Shown here: positions 52,131 through 61,138 of the stretch, piece after piece
Numbering within the stretch: position 1 is the stretch's first letter
Layout of the letters: every line of letters begins with the position of its first letter
NCBI GenBank assembly: GCA_964550795.1
Contig: CAZKBH010000013.1
Span: 1 to 64,000, forward strand
DNA from: M3007 sp964550795
GTDB lineage: Bacteria > Bacteroidota > Bacteroidia > Chitinophagales > Saprospiraceae
DNA: 64,000 bases
Reading direction: 5' to 3'
Position numbers and translations under genes: made by a program
Notes under the pieces: generated by a model
Told to the model about the DNA's origin: nothing
What the model saw: the letters and a program-made list of their open reading frames with translations, nothing else
Databases searched by the model: none

Positions 52131-52756
52131 ACAGGTACACCATAGATAGAGCAGATGGGGCATTCTTCCGGTTTATGGCCGCGCGCCGGGCAATATTGAC
52201 GGCCAAAAAAGATGATTTGGAGGTGCAGTTTGTTCCAGGTTTTTTCTGGAAAAACCGCCTTCAAATCCCGTTCTGTTTGCACCACATTCTTCCCGGAACT
52301 CAGTCCCCAGCGGGTCGCCAAACGGTGGATGTGCGTATCTACCGGAAAAGCAGGCCAACCAAATGCCTGCGACATCACCACGGAGGCCGTCTTGTGCCCC
52401 ACGCCGGGCAGGGCCTCCAAATCCTCAAAACTTTCAGGAACCTGCCCACCGTGCTTTTCCATGATTATTTTCGATAAGCCGCTGATTCCCTTTGATTTAG
52501 CGGGCGAAAGTCCACAAGGTTTGATGATTTCACGAATTTCTTCCAGCTCGAGTTTGGCCATGTCGGCAGGATTGTCGGCACGGGCAAAAAGATGGGGCGT
52601 GATTTGATTCACCCGCTCATCGGTGCATTGCGCGGAAAGCACCACCGCCACCAGGAGCGTGAAAGCGTCCTTGTGTTGCAGCGGAATGGGCGTTTCCGGG
52701 TATAGCTCGTCCAGAATGCGTTGGATATCAGCCGCTTTTTTTTGCTGTTTTTTCAT
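52127..52756 (-). CDS. nth: Endonuclease III (DNA glycosylase/AP lyase)
   Basis: 209 aa. Removes oxidised pyrimidines in base-excision repair. The helix-hairpin-helix LPGVGHKTASVV carries the catalytic Lys, and VDTHIHRL carries the catalytic Asp. The C-terminal iron-sulfur loop normally has four Cys (C-x6-C-x2-C-x5-C). Here only three are seen (CPARGHKPEECPIC), with wider first spacing and none after, so the cluster may be altered or absent. It starts 4 bp from the purH stop on the same strand. Confidence 0.93.
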   Translation of the reverse strand: MKKQQKKAADIQRILDELYPETPIPLQHKDAFTLLVAVVLSAQCTDERVNQITPHLFARADNPADMAKLELEEIREIIKPCGLSPAKSKGISGLSKIIMEKHGGQVPESFEDLEALPGVGHKTASVVMSQAFGWPAFPVDTHIHRLATRWGLSSGKNVVQTERDLKAVFPEKTWNKLHLQIIFFGRQYCPARGHKPEECPICSIYGVPV

Positions 52757-52759
52757 GGT

Positions 52760-54277
52760 TCAATGCCTGAAATGCCTTAACCCCGTCATCACCATCGCCA
52801 TATCGCGCTGGTCGCAGGCAGCTACGGAATCCTGATCTTTCATGGAGCCGCCGGGCTGAATAACCGCCGTGATGCCTGCTTCGTGGGCAATTTCCACACA
52901 ATCCGGGAACGGGAAAAAAGCATCACTGGCCATGACCGCGCCGTTCAAATCAAAACCGAATGATTTTGCTTTGGCAATGGCTTGGCGCAAGGCATCCACC
53001 CGGCTCGGCTGACCGCAGCCCATGCCGATCAGTTGGCGGTCTTTGACCAGGGCTATAGCATTGGATTTCAAGTGTTTGGCGCATTTAGCAGCAAACAAAA
53101 GCTCCCCAACTTCCTGCGGACTAGGCGCGCGTTTGGTCACCGTTTTGAGATCAGCCTCGGTTTCGGTGCGGAGATCTGCATCTTGTTCCACCACCCCGTT
53201 GAGCAGACTTCTGAACGCGCGTTTTTGCACTTCAAAATGCTTGATTTTCAACAAGATACGGGCTTCTTTTTTCGTCAAAATTTCCAAAGCCGCCGGTTCA
53301 AAACCCGGTGCGATGAGCACTTCGTAAAAAAGTTTGTTGATCTCTTCCGCTGTAGCTTCGTCCACCACGGTATTGGTCACAAAAATCCCCCCAAACGCAG
53401 AGGTTGTATCGCAAGCCAAGGCAGCGTGCCAGGCTTCGAGCAGGCTATTCCGACGCGCTACTCCGCAGGCGTTGGTATGTTTCAAAATTGCAAAAGCCGG
53501 TTTTCCGACCTGAAATTCCCGCATTAACTGAACGGCAGCGTCAATGTCAACAAGGTTGTTGTAGGAAATGGCTTTGCCTTGAATTTTGTCAAAAATTTGC
53601 TCAAAATCGCCAAAAAATACCCCGCTTTGGTGTGGGTTCTCCCCGTAACGCAGGATATCGGAGCGGTGAATGCTGTGTTTGAACGAGATGTCGGTGGTGC
53701 CTTCGTTGAACCAGTTGTAAATCGCGATATCGTAGTTCGACGTGACTTTAAAGGCTCTGCGGGCAAATTCACGGCGATTATCGTCCGAAAAATTCCCGGC
53801 TTGCGTCTCGAGCACCTCGCTGAACATTTTATACTCGTCTTTGGAGGCCACTACGACCACGTCTTTCCAGTTTTTAGCGGCTGCACGAATGAGCGAAACC
53901 CCGCCAATGTCAATTTTTTCGATGATTTCGGCAGGATCGTTGGTCGCTGCCACGGTTTCCTCAAAAGGATACAGGTCCACAATGACACAGTCCATTTCGG
54001 GAATGTTGTAGGCCTCTAGCTGGGCCAAATGACCCGGTTCGCGGCGCGCGAGTAAACCGCCAAAAATAGCAGGGTGCAGCGTTTTTACCCGCCCGTCGAG
54101 GATACTCGGAAAACCCGTGAGCGATTCAACTGGGATGACTGGCATGCCGAGTTTTTCGATGTAGGTTTGGGTACCGCCGGTGCTGTAGAGCTGAACGCCG
54201 AGGTCGTGCAAGCGGCGGATAATGGGTTCGAGGCCGTCTTTAGAATAAACGGAGATGAGCGCAGAACGTAGTTGCAA
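52760..54277 (-). CDS. purH: Bifunctional AICAR transformylase/IMP cyclohydrolase
   Basis: 505 aa, full length. It catalyses the last two steps of de novo IMP synthesis. The N-terminal cyclohydrolase part has SVYSKDGLEPI, YSTGGTQTYIE and DGRVKTLHPAIFGGLLARR. The C-terminal transformylase has KHTNACGVA, with the catalytic Lys-His, and SDAFFPFPDCVEIA. The apparent start is a TTG at 54277; no ATG lies upstream in frame nearby and the family N-terminus begins right here. nth follows directly. Confidence 0.96.
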   Translation of the reverse strand: MQLRSALISVYSKDGLEPIIRRLHDLGVQLYSTGGTQTYIEKLGMPVIPVESLTGFPSILDGRVKTLHPAIFGGLLARREPGHLAQLEAYNIPEMDCVIVDLYPFEETVAATNDPAEIIEKIDIGGVSLIRAAAKNWKDVVVVASKDEYKMFSEVLETQAGNFSDDNRREFARRAFKVTSNYDIAIYNWFNEGTTDISFKHSIHRSDILRYGENPHQSGVFFGDFEQIFDKIQGKAISYNNLVDIDAAVQLMREFQVGKPAFAILKHTNACGVARRNSLLEAWHAALACDTTSAFGGIFVTNTVVDEATAEEINKLFYEVLIAPGFEPAALEILTKKEARILLKIKHFEVQKRAFRSLLNGVVEQDADLRTETEADLKTVTKRAPSPQEVGELLFAAKCAKHLKSNAIALVKDRQLIGMGCGQPSRVDALRQAIAKAKSFGFDLNGAVMASDAFFPFPDCVEIAHEAGITAVIQPGGSMKDQDSVAACDQRDMAMVMTGLRHFRH

Positions 54278-54668
54278 CTTGATATAATTGAGTGATGAAT
54301 GATTTGATTGATTCGATTTGACGATTGATGCGATTGATTCGATTGATTCGATTTAGCCGCAGAGCGACGAAAATATTTGTAGATTTTTAATCGAATCAGA
54401 AGGTAGAAGGTGCAGCGGGGGTTGTGTCAAAAGGGTGGTCTGAAAAATGAACCAAATTTTATTTCTTTATTGAGTGCCAGACTTTCCAAGTTTTAAAAAC
54501 TTGGAAAGTCTGAGCCTGAAAAACGGAATAAAATTCCGCCCTAATCCTTGATATAATCCTTTGACACACCCCCCGCTAGAACTTCTACCATTTTATCCGG
54601 CAACGAAGCTACAAATATTACGGGGCGCTGGACCCCATTAGCATGGTGCCAAATTCACAAAATCACAT
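54278..54668. other. Intergenic region with low-complexity and palindromic repeats
   Basis: 391 bp. It holds tandem GATTCGATT-like repeats (about 54296-54353), a perfect 16-bp hairpin AGACTTTCCAAGTTTT/complement (54479-54511) followed by a small GGAAT/ATTCC hairpin, and a duplicated CACAAAATCACATT (54656-54681) that runs into the end of the next gene. No gene or RNA is apparent. Confidence 0.6.
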
Positions 54669-55316
54669 TCACAAAATCACATTTGCCAGCATGACCGCCA
54701 CAAAACCCGCCGCATAGCCCTGCCAAAGTTCGGCTTGTGTGTGTCCGCCCAGGGAAAGTCTTGCGGCCCCAACCAAACCTGCCCAAAGCATCGCGACTGC
54801 AAGCACCGTGTTGAGGCTCAGCAGCAAGGAACCCGCACTGAAGGAGGCACCCGACCATTCAAAAGCCAACAGCAGCAGCATGGCGACGAAACCGCCCATT
54901 CCAGTAGCGTGGACGCTTATTTTGGTGAAAATATTGGCAAAAAAAGCGAAAAAGAGTCCAATTGTGGCCCCAAGCACAAATTTTGCGAACAAAAGCGGCA
55001 CCGCTCCATCCATGAAATTTTTGAACATCCAGAGGTAAAAAATCCCTGCAATGATGTACGGACCGGTACGTTCTTGTTTGTCCTGCATTTCCAGGCTTCG
55101 GATCAGCCCCAGCGGCTTGAGCAGCGAAACCCCTAGGCCGGGAATGAGAAATGTGGTTTATACCACGTACAACAACAATATAATGGTCCGCTCGTCGCCC
55201 ATGTGGTGCGCTCCGAAAGCAAACGGATTGATGGCCATCATCAGGAGCAGCATATAGCTCAAGACGAGCAGCGGGTGACCAAGATAAGAAATGACTCGAG
55301 CAATAGAAGGGTGCAT
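54669..55316 (-). pseudogene. PAP2-like membrane phosphatase gene with in-frame stop
   Basis: One continuous frame from ATG 55316 to the stop at 54669, interrupted only by a TAA at 55158-55160 (codon 53). Before it is HPLLVLSYMLLLMMAINPF, after it TTFLIPGLGVSLLKPLGLIR; together they read as one membrane protein of about 215 residues. Later motifs ISVHATGMGGF and ARLSLGGHTQAELWQG resemble the PAP2 phosphatase signature (SxHxxG and distal His). It is either a recent nonsense mutation, probably of a Tyr codon, or a sequencing error. A shorter product from ATG 55088 would lack the first helices. Confidence 0.75.
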
Positions 55317-55368
55317 GCTGCCGGGGAGTGCTGGTTTGGGGGCACAAAAGTAGCCAAGTGGGCAACAA

Positions 55369-55406
55369 AAAAACCTCTCGTGGCAAAATTGCGACGAGAG
55401 GTTTTT
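55369..55406. terminator. Bidirectional terminator
   Basis: AAAAACCTCTCGT and its exact complement ACGAGAGGTTTTT enclose a 12-nt loop. On the minus strand the stem is followed by seven T. It should end transcripts coming from the symporter gene and its small downstream frame. Confidence 0.85.
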
Positions 55407-55471
55407 AAATTTAGTAATGGAGGCAGCGATTTCAGGATGTTTGCTTCGTTCTGGTCGCCGCGATACGCATC

Positions 55472-55543
55472 TTATTTGGCTTCTTTTAAAGAACGACTGC
55501 CAAAAACAAGTGCAAGGACCAGGAGACAAGTGAGGATGACCAT
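55472..55543 (-). CDS. Possible 23-residue membrane peptide downstream of the symporter
   Basis: A short frame MVILTCLLVLALVFG followed by SRSLKEAK and stop TAA: one hydrophobic helix with a basic tail, orientation as expected for an inner-membrane micropeptide. It lies 131 nt after the symporter stop and 66 nt before a strong terminator on the same strand, so it is probably transcribed. Small companion subunits are known for some sodium:solute symporters, but no similarity is claimed. It could be chance. Confidence 0.35.
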   Translation of the reverse strand: MVILTCLLVLALVFGSRSLKEAK

Positions 55544-55674
55544 AGGATTAATATTTTTTGGTGAAATAAAACTTTGTTCAGAACCTTGATAAGTTCCTAG
55601 CAAAAACGAAGCCAATTTTGGTTTCGTGCCCTTTATGTCCTGACTTTAATGGTCGTTAACAGACAGTTTGAAAT

Positions 55675-57369
55675 TTATGCCTTAGGTTTCATGAAATATT
55701 GGAACAACCAACCAAATCCCATCACCAGCCCGCATCCCAGCGGATTGTACCAGAGATAAGCGTCCTTATTCCACCAAAAACACAACAGCACAATGGCTTC
55801 TGTGACCACCGCTGCCGCAAAAACCGCACGTCCTTGCACGTTTTTCAGGAAAAAAGCAGTAAAAAAGATGCCCAAAATGGTCCCGTAAAACATCGAGCCG
55901 ATCATATTGACTGCCTGAATGAGGTTTTCGGAAAGCGAGGCAAAAATGGCAAAAAGCACAATAGACCCGCCCCAAAGCACCGTAGCCACTTTCGATGCCC
56001 GCAGATAATGTGCGTCGGATTTGCCAGGTACCAAGGAACGGCGATAAATATCCGAAACCGACGTTGCTGAAAGTGCACTCAACTCAGAAGCCGTGGTACT
56101 CCAGGACGCGCAAAAAATCATGGCGAGCATCAGCCCAACCAAACCCACCGGGATATGACTCAAGATAAAATTGATGAACACATAGTCTTTATCATTCCCA
56201 GCCCCCTTTACGCCGACACTTTGAAGCAAGCTTTGAGATTGTGTGCGAAGCTCGTTGCGCTGTATCTCCAGCGTTTTTAATTGCTCAATAGCTGCCTGGC
56301 TGCTGGCCTCGTTTTCGGTTACGCGGGCTTGTTGGAGCGATTCGAGTACAACTTGTTTTTTCTCAAAAATTGCTGCGTCGGCACTTTCCAGCCGGGCAAA
56401 CGCCTCGGCTTGTGGCGTTCCGACCAATTGCGCCCGATCCGCCTGATTGAAGTGTAAAGGAGGCTGATTGAACTGGTAAAACACAAACACCATCACCCCC
56501 ACCGACAACACCAGCATCTGCATCGGAATTTTGATAAAACCATTGAAAATCAATCCAATACGGCTTTCCCGAAGGGTTTTTCCTGAAAGATAACGTCCCA
56601 CCTGGCTCTGGTCTGTTCCAAAATAAGACAGGAAAAGGAAGGTTGCGCCCAATACGCCCGACCACACATTGTAGCGGTCGTTCCAGTCAAAAGTCCAGTC
56701 GAGCACCTGGGTTTTGCCCGTTGCGCCCGCAATTTGCCAGGCTTCTGAAACGCCCATTCCGTGTGGCAACTCGTTGAGAATCAGAAAAAACGCCAGCACC
56801 AGACCGCCCAACATAATACTCATCTGCAACTCCTGCGTGCGACTCACCGCACCACTACCGCCCGAGGTGGTATAAATCACGACAAAAACGGCCATAAAAA
56901 AGTTGGTAAGTGCCAGGTTCCAGCCAAAAACTGCGCACAAAATGATACTCGGCGCCAAAATGCTGATTCCCGCGGCCATGCCCCGTTGAATGAGGAAAAG
57001 GACGGCGGTCAGCGAGCGCATTCGTAAATCAAACCGTTGCTCGAGGAACTCGTAGGCGGTCGTAACCCGCAGTTTATAATAAATGGGCAGCACAAAAAAC
57101 GCCAGAAAAAGCATCGCAATGGGCATCCCGAAATAGAACTGTACAAACTGCATCCCATCTGCATACGCTTGTCCGGGGGTGCTTAGGAAAGTAATGGCAC
57201 TCGCCTGGGTGGCCATGATGCTCAGGCCGATGGTCCACCAGGGCAAATCCCGTTTGCCCGCCAAAAAATCATCGGGATCGCTGATTGCGGCTTTTCTACT
57301 TTTCCAGACACCGTAAATAACAATAAAAGCGAGGGTAGCCGTGAGTACGGCCCAATCGAGTAGATGCAT
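55675..57369 (-). CDS. Sodium:solute symporter family transporter
   Basis: 564 aa with about thirteen membrane helices. SSS features: an N-terminal helix DWAVLTATLAFIVIYGVW, FLAGKRDLPWWTIGLSIMATQASAITFLSTPGQAYADGM (in parts) and the central GGSGAVSRTQELQ with nearby sodium-site helix. About 90 hydrophilic, coiled-coil-like residues (RAQLVGTPQAEAFARLESA onward) are inserted in one loop, as in the SLC5-like Bacteroidota group. Substrate cannot be told. The next gene upstream encodes an unknown membrane-anchored protein 44 bp away. Confidence 0.92.
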   Translation of the reverse strand: MHLLDWAVLTATLAFIVIYGVWKSRKAAISDPDDFLAGKRDLPWWTIGLSIMATQASAITFLSTPGQAYADGMQFVQFYFGMPIAMLFLAFFVLPIYYKLRVTTAYEFLEQRFDLRMRSLTAVLFLIQRGMAAGISILAPSIILCAVFGWNLALTNFFMAVFVVIYTTSGGSGAVSRTQELQMSIMLGGLVLAFFLILNELPHGMGVSEAWQIAGATGKTQVLDWTFDWNDRYNVWSGVLGATFLFLSYFGTDQSQVGRYLSGKTLRESRIGLIFNGFIKIPMQMLVLSVGVMVFVFYQFNQPPLHFNQADRAQLVGTPQAEAFARLESADAAIFEKKQVVLESLQQARVTENEASSQAAIEQLKTLEIQRNELRTQSQSLLQSVGVKGAGNDKDYVFINFILSHIPVGLVGLMLAMIFCASWSTTASELSALSATSVSDIYRRSLVPGKSDAHYLRASKVATVLWGGSIVLFAIFASLSENLIQAVNMIGSMFYGTILGIFFTAFFLKNVQGRAVFAAAVVTEAIVLLCFWWNKDAYLWYNPLGCGLVMGFGWLFQYFMKPKA

Positions 57370-57413
57370 GTTTATTTCGTTATTGGTTTAGCACCGCCAG
57401 AGATCGCCGGTTG

Positions 57414-57995
57414 CTAAGCCTTGAAAGAATAGTACAGAATCGCGGCCATAAAGGCCAGAAAAATCACCCAAGTCCAGATACTGAGGCTGTTTTCGCGCCA
57501 CACATTGAAAAGTTTTTCAATGATGTTGCGCCAGTCAAGATCGCCGGTGCGACTTCGGGTAACAGGTTCGTGTGCGAGTAGAAAAAACCGACGCAGCCCT
57601 TTTCGAGCCTGGTCGCCGTGTTTGGTCAACACCATGAATTCTTTGTTGAGAAAGCGCAGGTCAAAAAGTTCACTTTTGCCGCCCATTTCCACAATTAACG
57701 CGTTTTCTACGCCCAACTGCCGCCATGAACCTTTCATCAGGTTGCCGTCCAGGGAAAGCAGATAATCCCCGTTTGGGCTAAAAATATGCAGGATTGCCTC
57801 GTGAAAACCTTCCTCATCGCGCACTTCCTTCCAGCGTTTGTCGTGCCAAAATTGGACTTCACGCAAATCTTCCCCAAAAGGAATCACCTTGGGGAGAATA
57901 AAATCGAGGTGTGCATCCATACTGCCCAGGTCTTTTGGAAGTTCTGGACTGAGGGCGCGTTTGATATCTCGGGCTAATAAAGCAAAAGGATTCAT
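57414..57995 (-). CDS. Tail-anchored membrane protein, unknown
   Basis: 193 aa. A soluble N-terminal part (about 165 residues; MNPFALLARDIKRAL, then DLREVQFWHDKRWKEV, then a beta-rich stretch HIFSPNGDYLLSLDGNLMKGSW) is followed by one C-terminal helix WTWVIFLAFMAAILYYSF. No family recognised. It lies directly upstream of the symporter gene on the same strand, possibly the same operon. Confidence 0.72.
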   Translation of the reverse strand: MNPFALLARDIKRALSPELPKDLGSMDAHLDFILPKVIPFGEDLREVQFWHDKRWKEVRDEEGFHEAILHIFSPNGDYLLSLDGNLMKGSWRQLGVENALIVEMGGKSELFDLRFLNKEFMVLTKHGDQARKGLRRFFLLAHEPVTRSRTGDLDWRNIIEKLFNVWRENSLSIWTWVIFLAFMAAILYYSFKA

Positions 57996-58073
57996 ATACT
58001 TCTTGAGTCATTGAGCGGCAAAAGTCGCAAAAGGATTGGTATTCAAGGGCGCAATGCTTCGTACATTTCCCCC

Positions 58074-58889
58074 ATGAAATACTGCAACACAGCTCAAGGT
58101 TCCCGCGTGGCCTATCAAGTAGAAGGCCCTGAACATGAAACTCCCCTCGTGCTGCTCCATGGTTTTTGTGAAGTCCAATCCATCTGGTCGCCCCTGGATT
58201 CTGGTTTGCAATCGAGCGCTACTTTGCGAATAGACCTTCCGGGATTCGGAGCCTCTGATTTGCCCAGCAGCCCCGACATGGAGGTTTATGCCGCGGCGGT
58301 GTTGGCCGTTTTGGATGCCGAAAAGATCGCCCGATGTGTCATGGTGGGTCACAGCATGGGTGGTTATGTTGCCCTCGAATTTGCTGCCCGCTGGCCCGAG
58401 CGTCTCGCCGGACTGGGGCTTTTTCATTCCCATCCTTTGGAGGATTCGGAGGAACGAAAAACAGCCCGCCAACGCGGCATCGAAACTTTGCAAGCAGGCA
58501 AACGTGATTTATATGTGGCTCAGCTGTTTCCCAATCTTTTTGCGCCAAAATTTTTGGAGCAAAACGCATCCACCGTTCAGCACTTGATTGCGACAGGCAA
58601 AAAACAAACGCCGGAAGGTATTTCAACAGCCCTGCAAGCCATGATGACCCGCCGGGACCACCAGCAGACCTTAAAGAAACTTCCCTGCCCTACCCTATTC
58701 CTGCTTGGCGGTCAAGACACACTGGTGCCGCCTGCGCAGGCCTTGGCAGCCGCGTTTCTTCCGTCCATCTCTGATCTGCATTATTGGCCGGATGCAGCCC
58801 ACATGGCGATGTTTGAATGCCCGGAAGCCAGCGTGAAGGCCCTCCATGATTTTTGGGAATTTTGTTTAAACTGGTCTGTAAACAATTGA
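58074..58889 (+). CDS. Alpha/beta hydrolase
   Basis: 271 aa from ATG 58074. Typical alpha/beta-hydrolase fold enzyme: oxyanion motif LLHGFCEV, nucleophile elbow VGHSMGG (Ser near residue 88), catalytic Asp in LLGGQDTLVPP and His in DAAHMAMFE. No signal peptide. Family members include esterases, epoxide hydrolases and C-C hydrolases; the substrate cannot be predicted. Convergent with nhaA, 3 bp apart. Confidence 0.9.
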   Translation: MKYCNTAQGSRVAYQVEGPEHETPLVLLHGFCEVQSIWSPLDSGLQSSATLRIDLPGFGASDLPSSPDMEVYAAAVLAVLDAEKIARCVMVGHSMGGYVALEFAARWPERLAGLGLFHSHPLEDSEERKTARQRGIETLQAGKRDLYVAQLFPNLFAPKFLEQNASTVQHLIATGKKQTPEGISTALQAMMTRRDHQQTLKKLPCPTLFLLGGQDTLVPPAQALAAAFLPSISDLHYWPDAAHMAMFECPEASVKALHDFWEFCLNWSVNN

Positions 58890-58892
58890 GAA

Positions 58893-60053
58893 TCAATCTT
58901 CCTCATCCTCCTGTTTGGATTTTTTAGGCAGGGTAAATTTCAGGAAAAAGAATCCCGCCAGGCCCGCAACCAGGGAAGCCAGGAAAACCGCTATTTTGGA
59001 ATTGATCACAATTTCCGGGTCTTTAAACGCCAGCAAGGTTATAAAAATAGACATCGTAAAACCGATACCCGCCAAAGTTCCTAATCCCAGCAAATGCCGT
59101 TTGCGCATCCCGCTCGGTAAGCTGGTAAGTCCTGCCACAACGGCTCCCCAGGCAAAGAGGAAAATCCCCAGTGGTTTGCCAATAACCAACCCAAACATGA
59201 TCCCCAGACTATTAGTGGATGCCAAACTCTCGGTCCAGTTGGGCGGTATGATGATACCCGTATTGGCCAAAGCAAAAATAGGCAGGATAAAAAAAGCGAC
59301 GGGCTGGTGCAAAAAGTGCTGGAGTTGGTAAGAAATTGAATCCTTTTTTCCGGTGCCGAAGGGGATCGCAAATGCCAATAAAATGCCCGTTATAGTGGCA
59401 TGAATGCCCGAATAAAGCATAAAATACCACATGAAAATGCCCAGCACAATGTACACCCAAAGCGCAAGCATATTCAGACGGTTCAGCAGCAGCAGGACGA
59501 CGAAAATCAGCATGGCAAGCCCAAAATGCAGCAGTGAGAATCCATGCGAATAAAAAATGGCGATGATCAGGATGGCGATTAGGTCGTCTATAATCGCCAG
59601 TGCGGTCAGGAAAATTTTGAGTGAATTGGGCACTCGATTGCCCAAAATAGACAAAATACCCAGCGCAAAAGCGATGTCGGTTGCCATTGGAATACCAATG
59701 CCGCTTTGGTACACGGTTCCGCGATTCAACACAAAGTGAATCAATGCCGGCACCGCAACTCCGCCCAGAGCTGCCATAAAAGGGAGCATGGCGTTTTTTC
59801 GGCTCGACAATTCACCCACGTAAATTTCCCGCTCGATTTCCAGACCGATGAGCAGGAAAAAAACGGTCATCAGCCCATCATTGACCCAAAACTCGATGGG
59901 TCTTCCTCCCATCAGGCTGTGCCAGAAATGAGTATAGGATTCTCCCCAGGCAGAATTGGCAATGCCAAGGGATACAATCGTGCAAAAAATCAGGGCGATA
60001 CCGCCTGCCCTTTCACTTTCAAAAAATTCTTTAAAAAGTCGGGTTGCTCTCAT
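58893..60053 (-). CDS. nhaA: Na+/H+ antiporter NhaA
   Basis: 386 aa, usual length, about twelve helices. It exchanges Na+ for protons across the inner membrane for pH and salt homeostasis. Hallmarks: GLMTVFFLLIGLEIEREI, GIGIPMATDIAFALGIL, and the ion-binding Asp pair in IDDLIAILIIA, then GFTMSIFI. It ends with a charged tail KKSKQEDEED. Single gene. Confidence 0.96.
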   Translation of the reverse strand: MRATRLFKEFFESERAGGIALIFCTIVSLGIANSAWGESYTHFWHSLMGGRPIEFWVNDGLMTVFFLLIGLEIEREIYVGELSSRKNAMLPFMAALGGVAVPALIHFVLNRGTVYQSGIGIPMATDIAFALGILSILGNRVPNSLKIFLTALAIIDDLIAILIIAIFYSHGFSLLHFGLAMLIFVVLLLLNRLNMLALWVYIVLGIFMWYFMLYSGIHATITGILLAFAIPFGTGKKDSISYQLQHFLHQPVAFFILPIFALANTGIIIPPNWTESLASTNSLGIMFGLVIGKPLGIFLFAWGAVVAGLTSLPSGMRKRHLLGLGTLAGIGFTMSIFITLLAFKDPEIVINSKIAVFLASLVAGLAGFFFLKFTLPKKSKQEDEED

Positions 60054-60248
60054 GGAAAATGGATGGGTATGGTCTAAAAAAATGGCTCATTCAATCCAAT
60101 GATACGTTTGAGCCTAAGGTTTTTGGAAAAAAAAGCCTACTTTCGGATGCAATAAAGGACAAAAAATAAAGAACGGCAAAAAAGCCTTCAGGTTTTCAAT
60201 TCATTTTCGGGACTTTTGCCACAGGTTCATCCAATTTCAACTTTATAA

Positions 60249-60968
60249 GTGTCACCACTGCTGCTGATTCTTGCTGTTTTGCCGGGTCTTTTGGTTTGTT
60301 GGGCCGTTTACCGGGCAGATAAATACGAGCGCGAGCCTATTGCTCCGCTTGCCATGTGTTTTGGGCTGGGTGCGCTCATAACCACCCCCGCCATGCTCAT
60401 CGAGCAGCAGATCATCCCCCTGGTAGGCGAAATAAATCGGGATCCGGTGTTGACGTTTTTGCTGTCTTTTGGTGCCATTGCCCCGGTGGAAGAACTTTTG
60501 AAATGGCTGACGGTGATTTTTGGCGCCTTCGTGTGGCGCTTTTTCAACGAACCTTTTGACGGGATTGTGTATTCCGTAATGGTCAGCATGGGGTTTGCTA
60601 CCGTAGAAAACATTTATTACCTCGACGTTTTTGGGAAAGAAACGATGCTGCTTCGGGCATTTACCGCCATACCGGCCCATTTGGTGTTTGCCATCGCGAT
60701 TGGATACTACGCCGGACTGGCGAAATTTAACCCCGCAGAACGGGTGCATCTTTTGTTCCGAGGTTTGTTGGTCGCCATTTTGCTGCACGGAACCTACGAT
60801 TTTCTGATCCTTCAGAATTGGACCAAATGGCTGGGGTCACTGGGTGCATTGGCTGTTTACCTCTGTTTGTACTATTTCGGGGCCTTGTTTCGCGAACATT
60901 TGGATAAATCGCCGTTTAGACCCAGGGAAGAAGTACTGGGGAATTTGGAAACGAAGCAACCATCTTGA
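60249..60968 (+). CDS. PrsW-family intramembrane metalloprotease
   Basis: 239 aa, start GTG at 60249 (no better ATG). Seven or so helices. PrsW/CPBP-type motifs: the Glu-Glu pair in APVEELLKW (about residue 80), the His in FTAIPAHLVFAIAIGYY, and a second His in LLHGTYDFL. In Bacillus PrsW cuts an anti-sigma factor; the target here is unknown. 170 bp before hflX on the same strand. Confidence 0.88.
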   Translation: MSPLLLILAVLPGLLVCWAVYRADKYEREPIAPLAMCFGLGALITTPAMLIEQQIIPLVGEINRDPVLTFLLSFGAIAPVEELLKWLTVIFGAFVWRFFNEPFDGIVYSVMVSMGFATVENIYYLDVFGKETMLLRAFTAIPAHLVFAIAIGYYAGLAKFNPAERVHLLFRGLLVAILLHGTYDFLILQNWTKWLGSLGALAVYLCLYYFGALFREHLDKSPFRPREEVLGNLETKQPS

Positions 60969-61095
60969 TAAATGGGATTTCCCTAAAATTCGGATGAGTC
61001 TTGTTTGTTTCCAGGAACTTATTACACCCAGCATCAGTTTAGTCCCCATCATCACACAGTTGAGCAGCATGTACGGCAACACACGCTTTGCGACG

Positions 61096-61103
61096 TACCT
61101 TTG
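61096..61103 (+). promoter_or_regulatory. Candidate -7 element of hflX
   Basis: TACCTTTG matches the Bacteroidota TAnnTTTG element exactly, 35 bp before the hflX ATG, giving a short leader. No TTTG at the expected -33 distance is seen. Confidence 0.45.
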
Positions 61104-61138
61104 CGCTCCTTGATCCCCAATATCCCAACCCTCAACAC

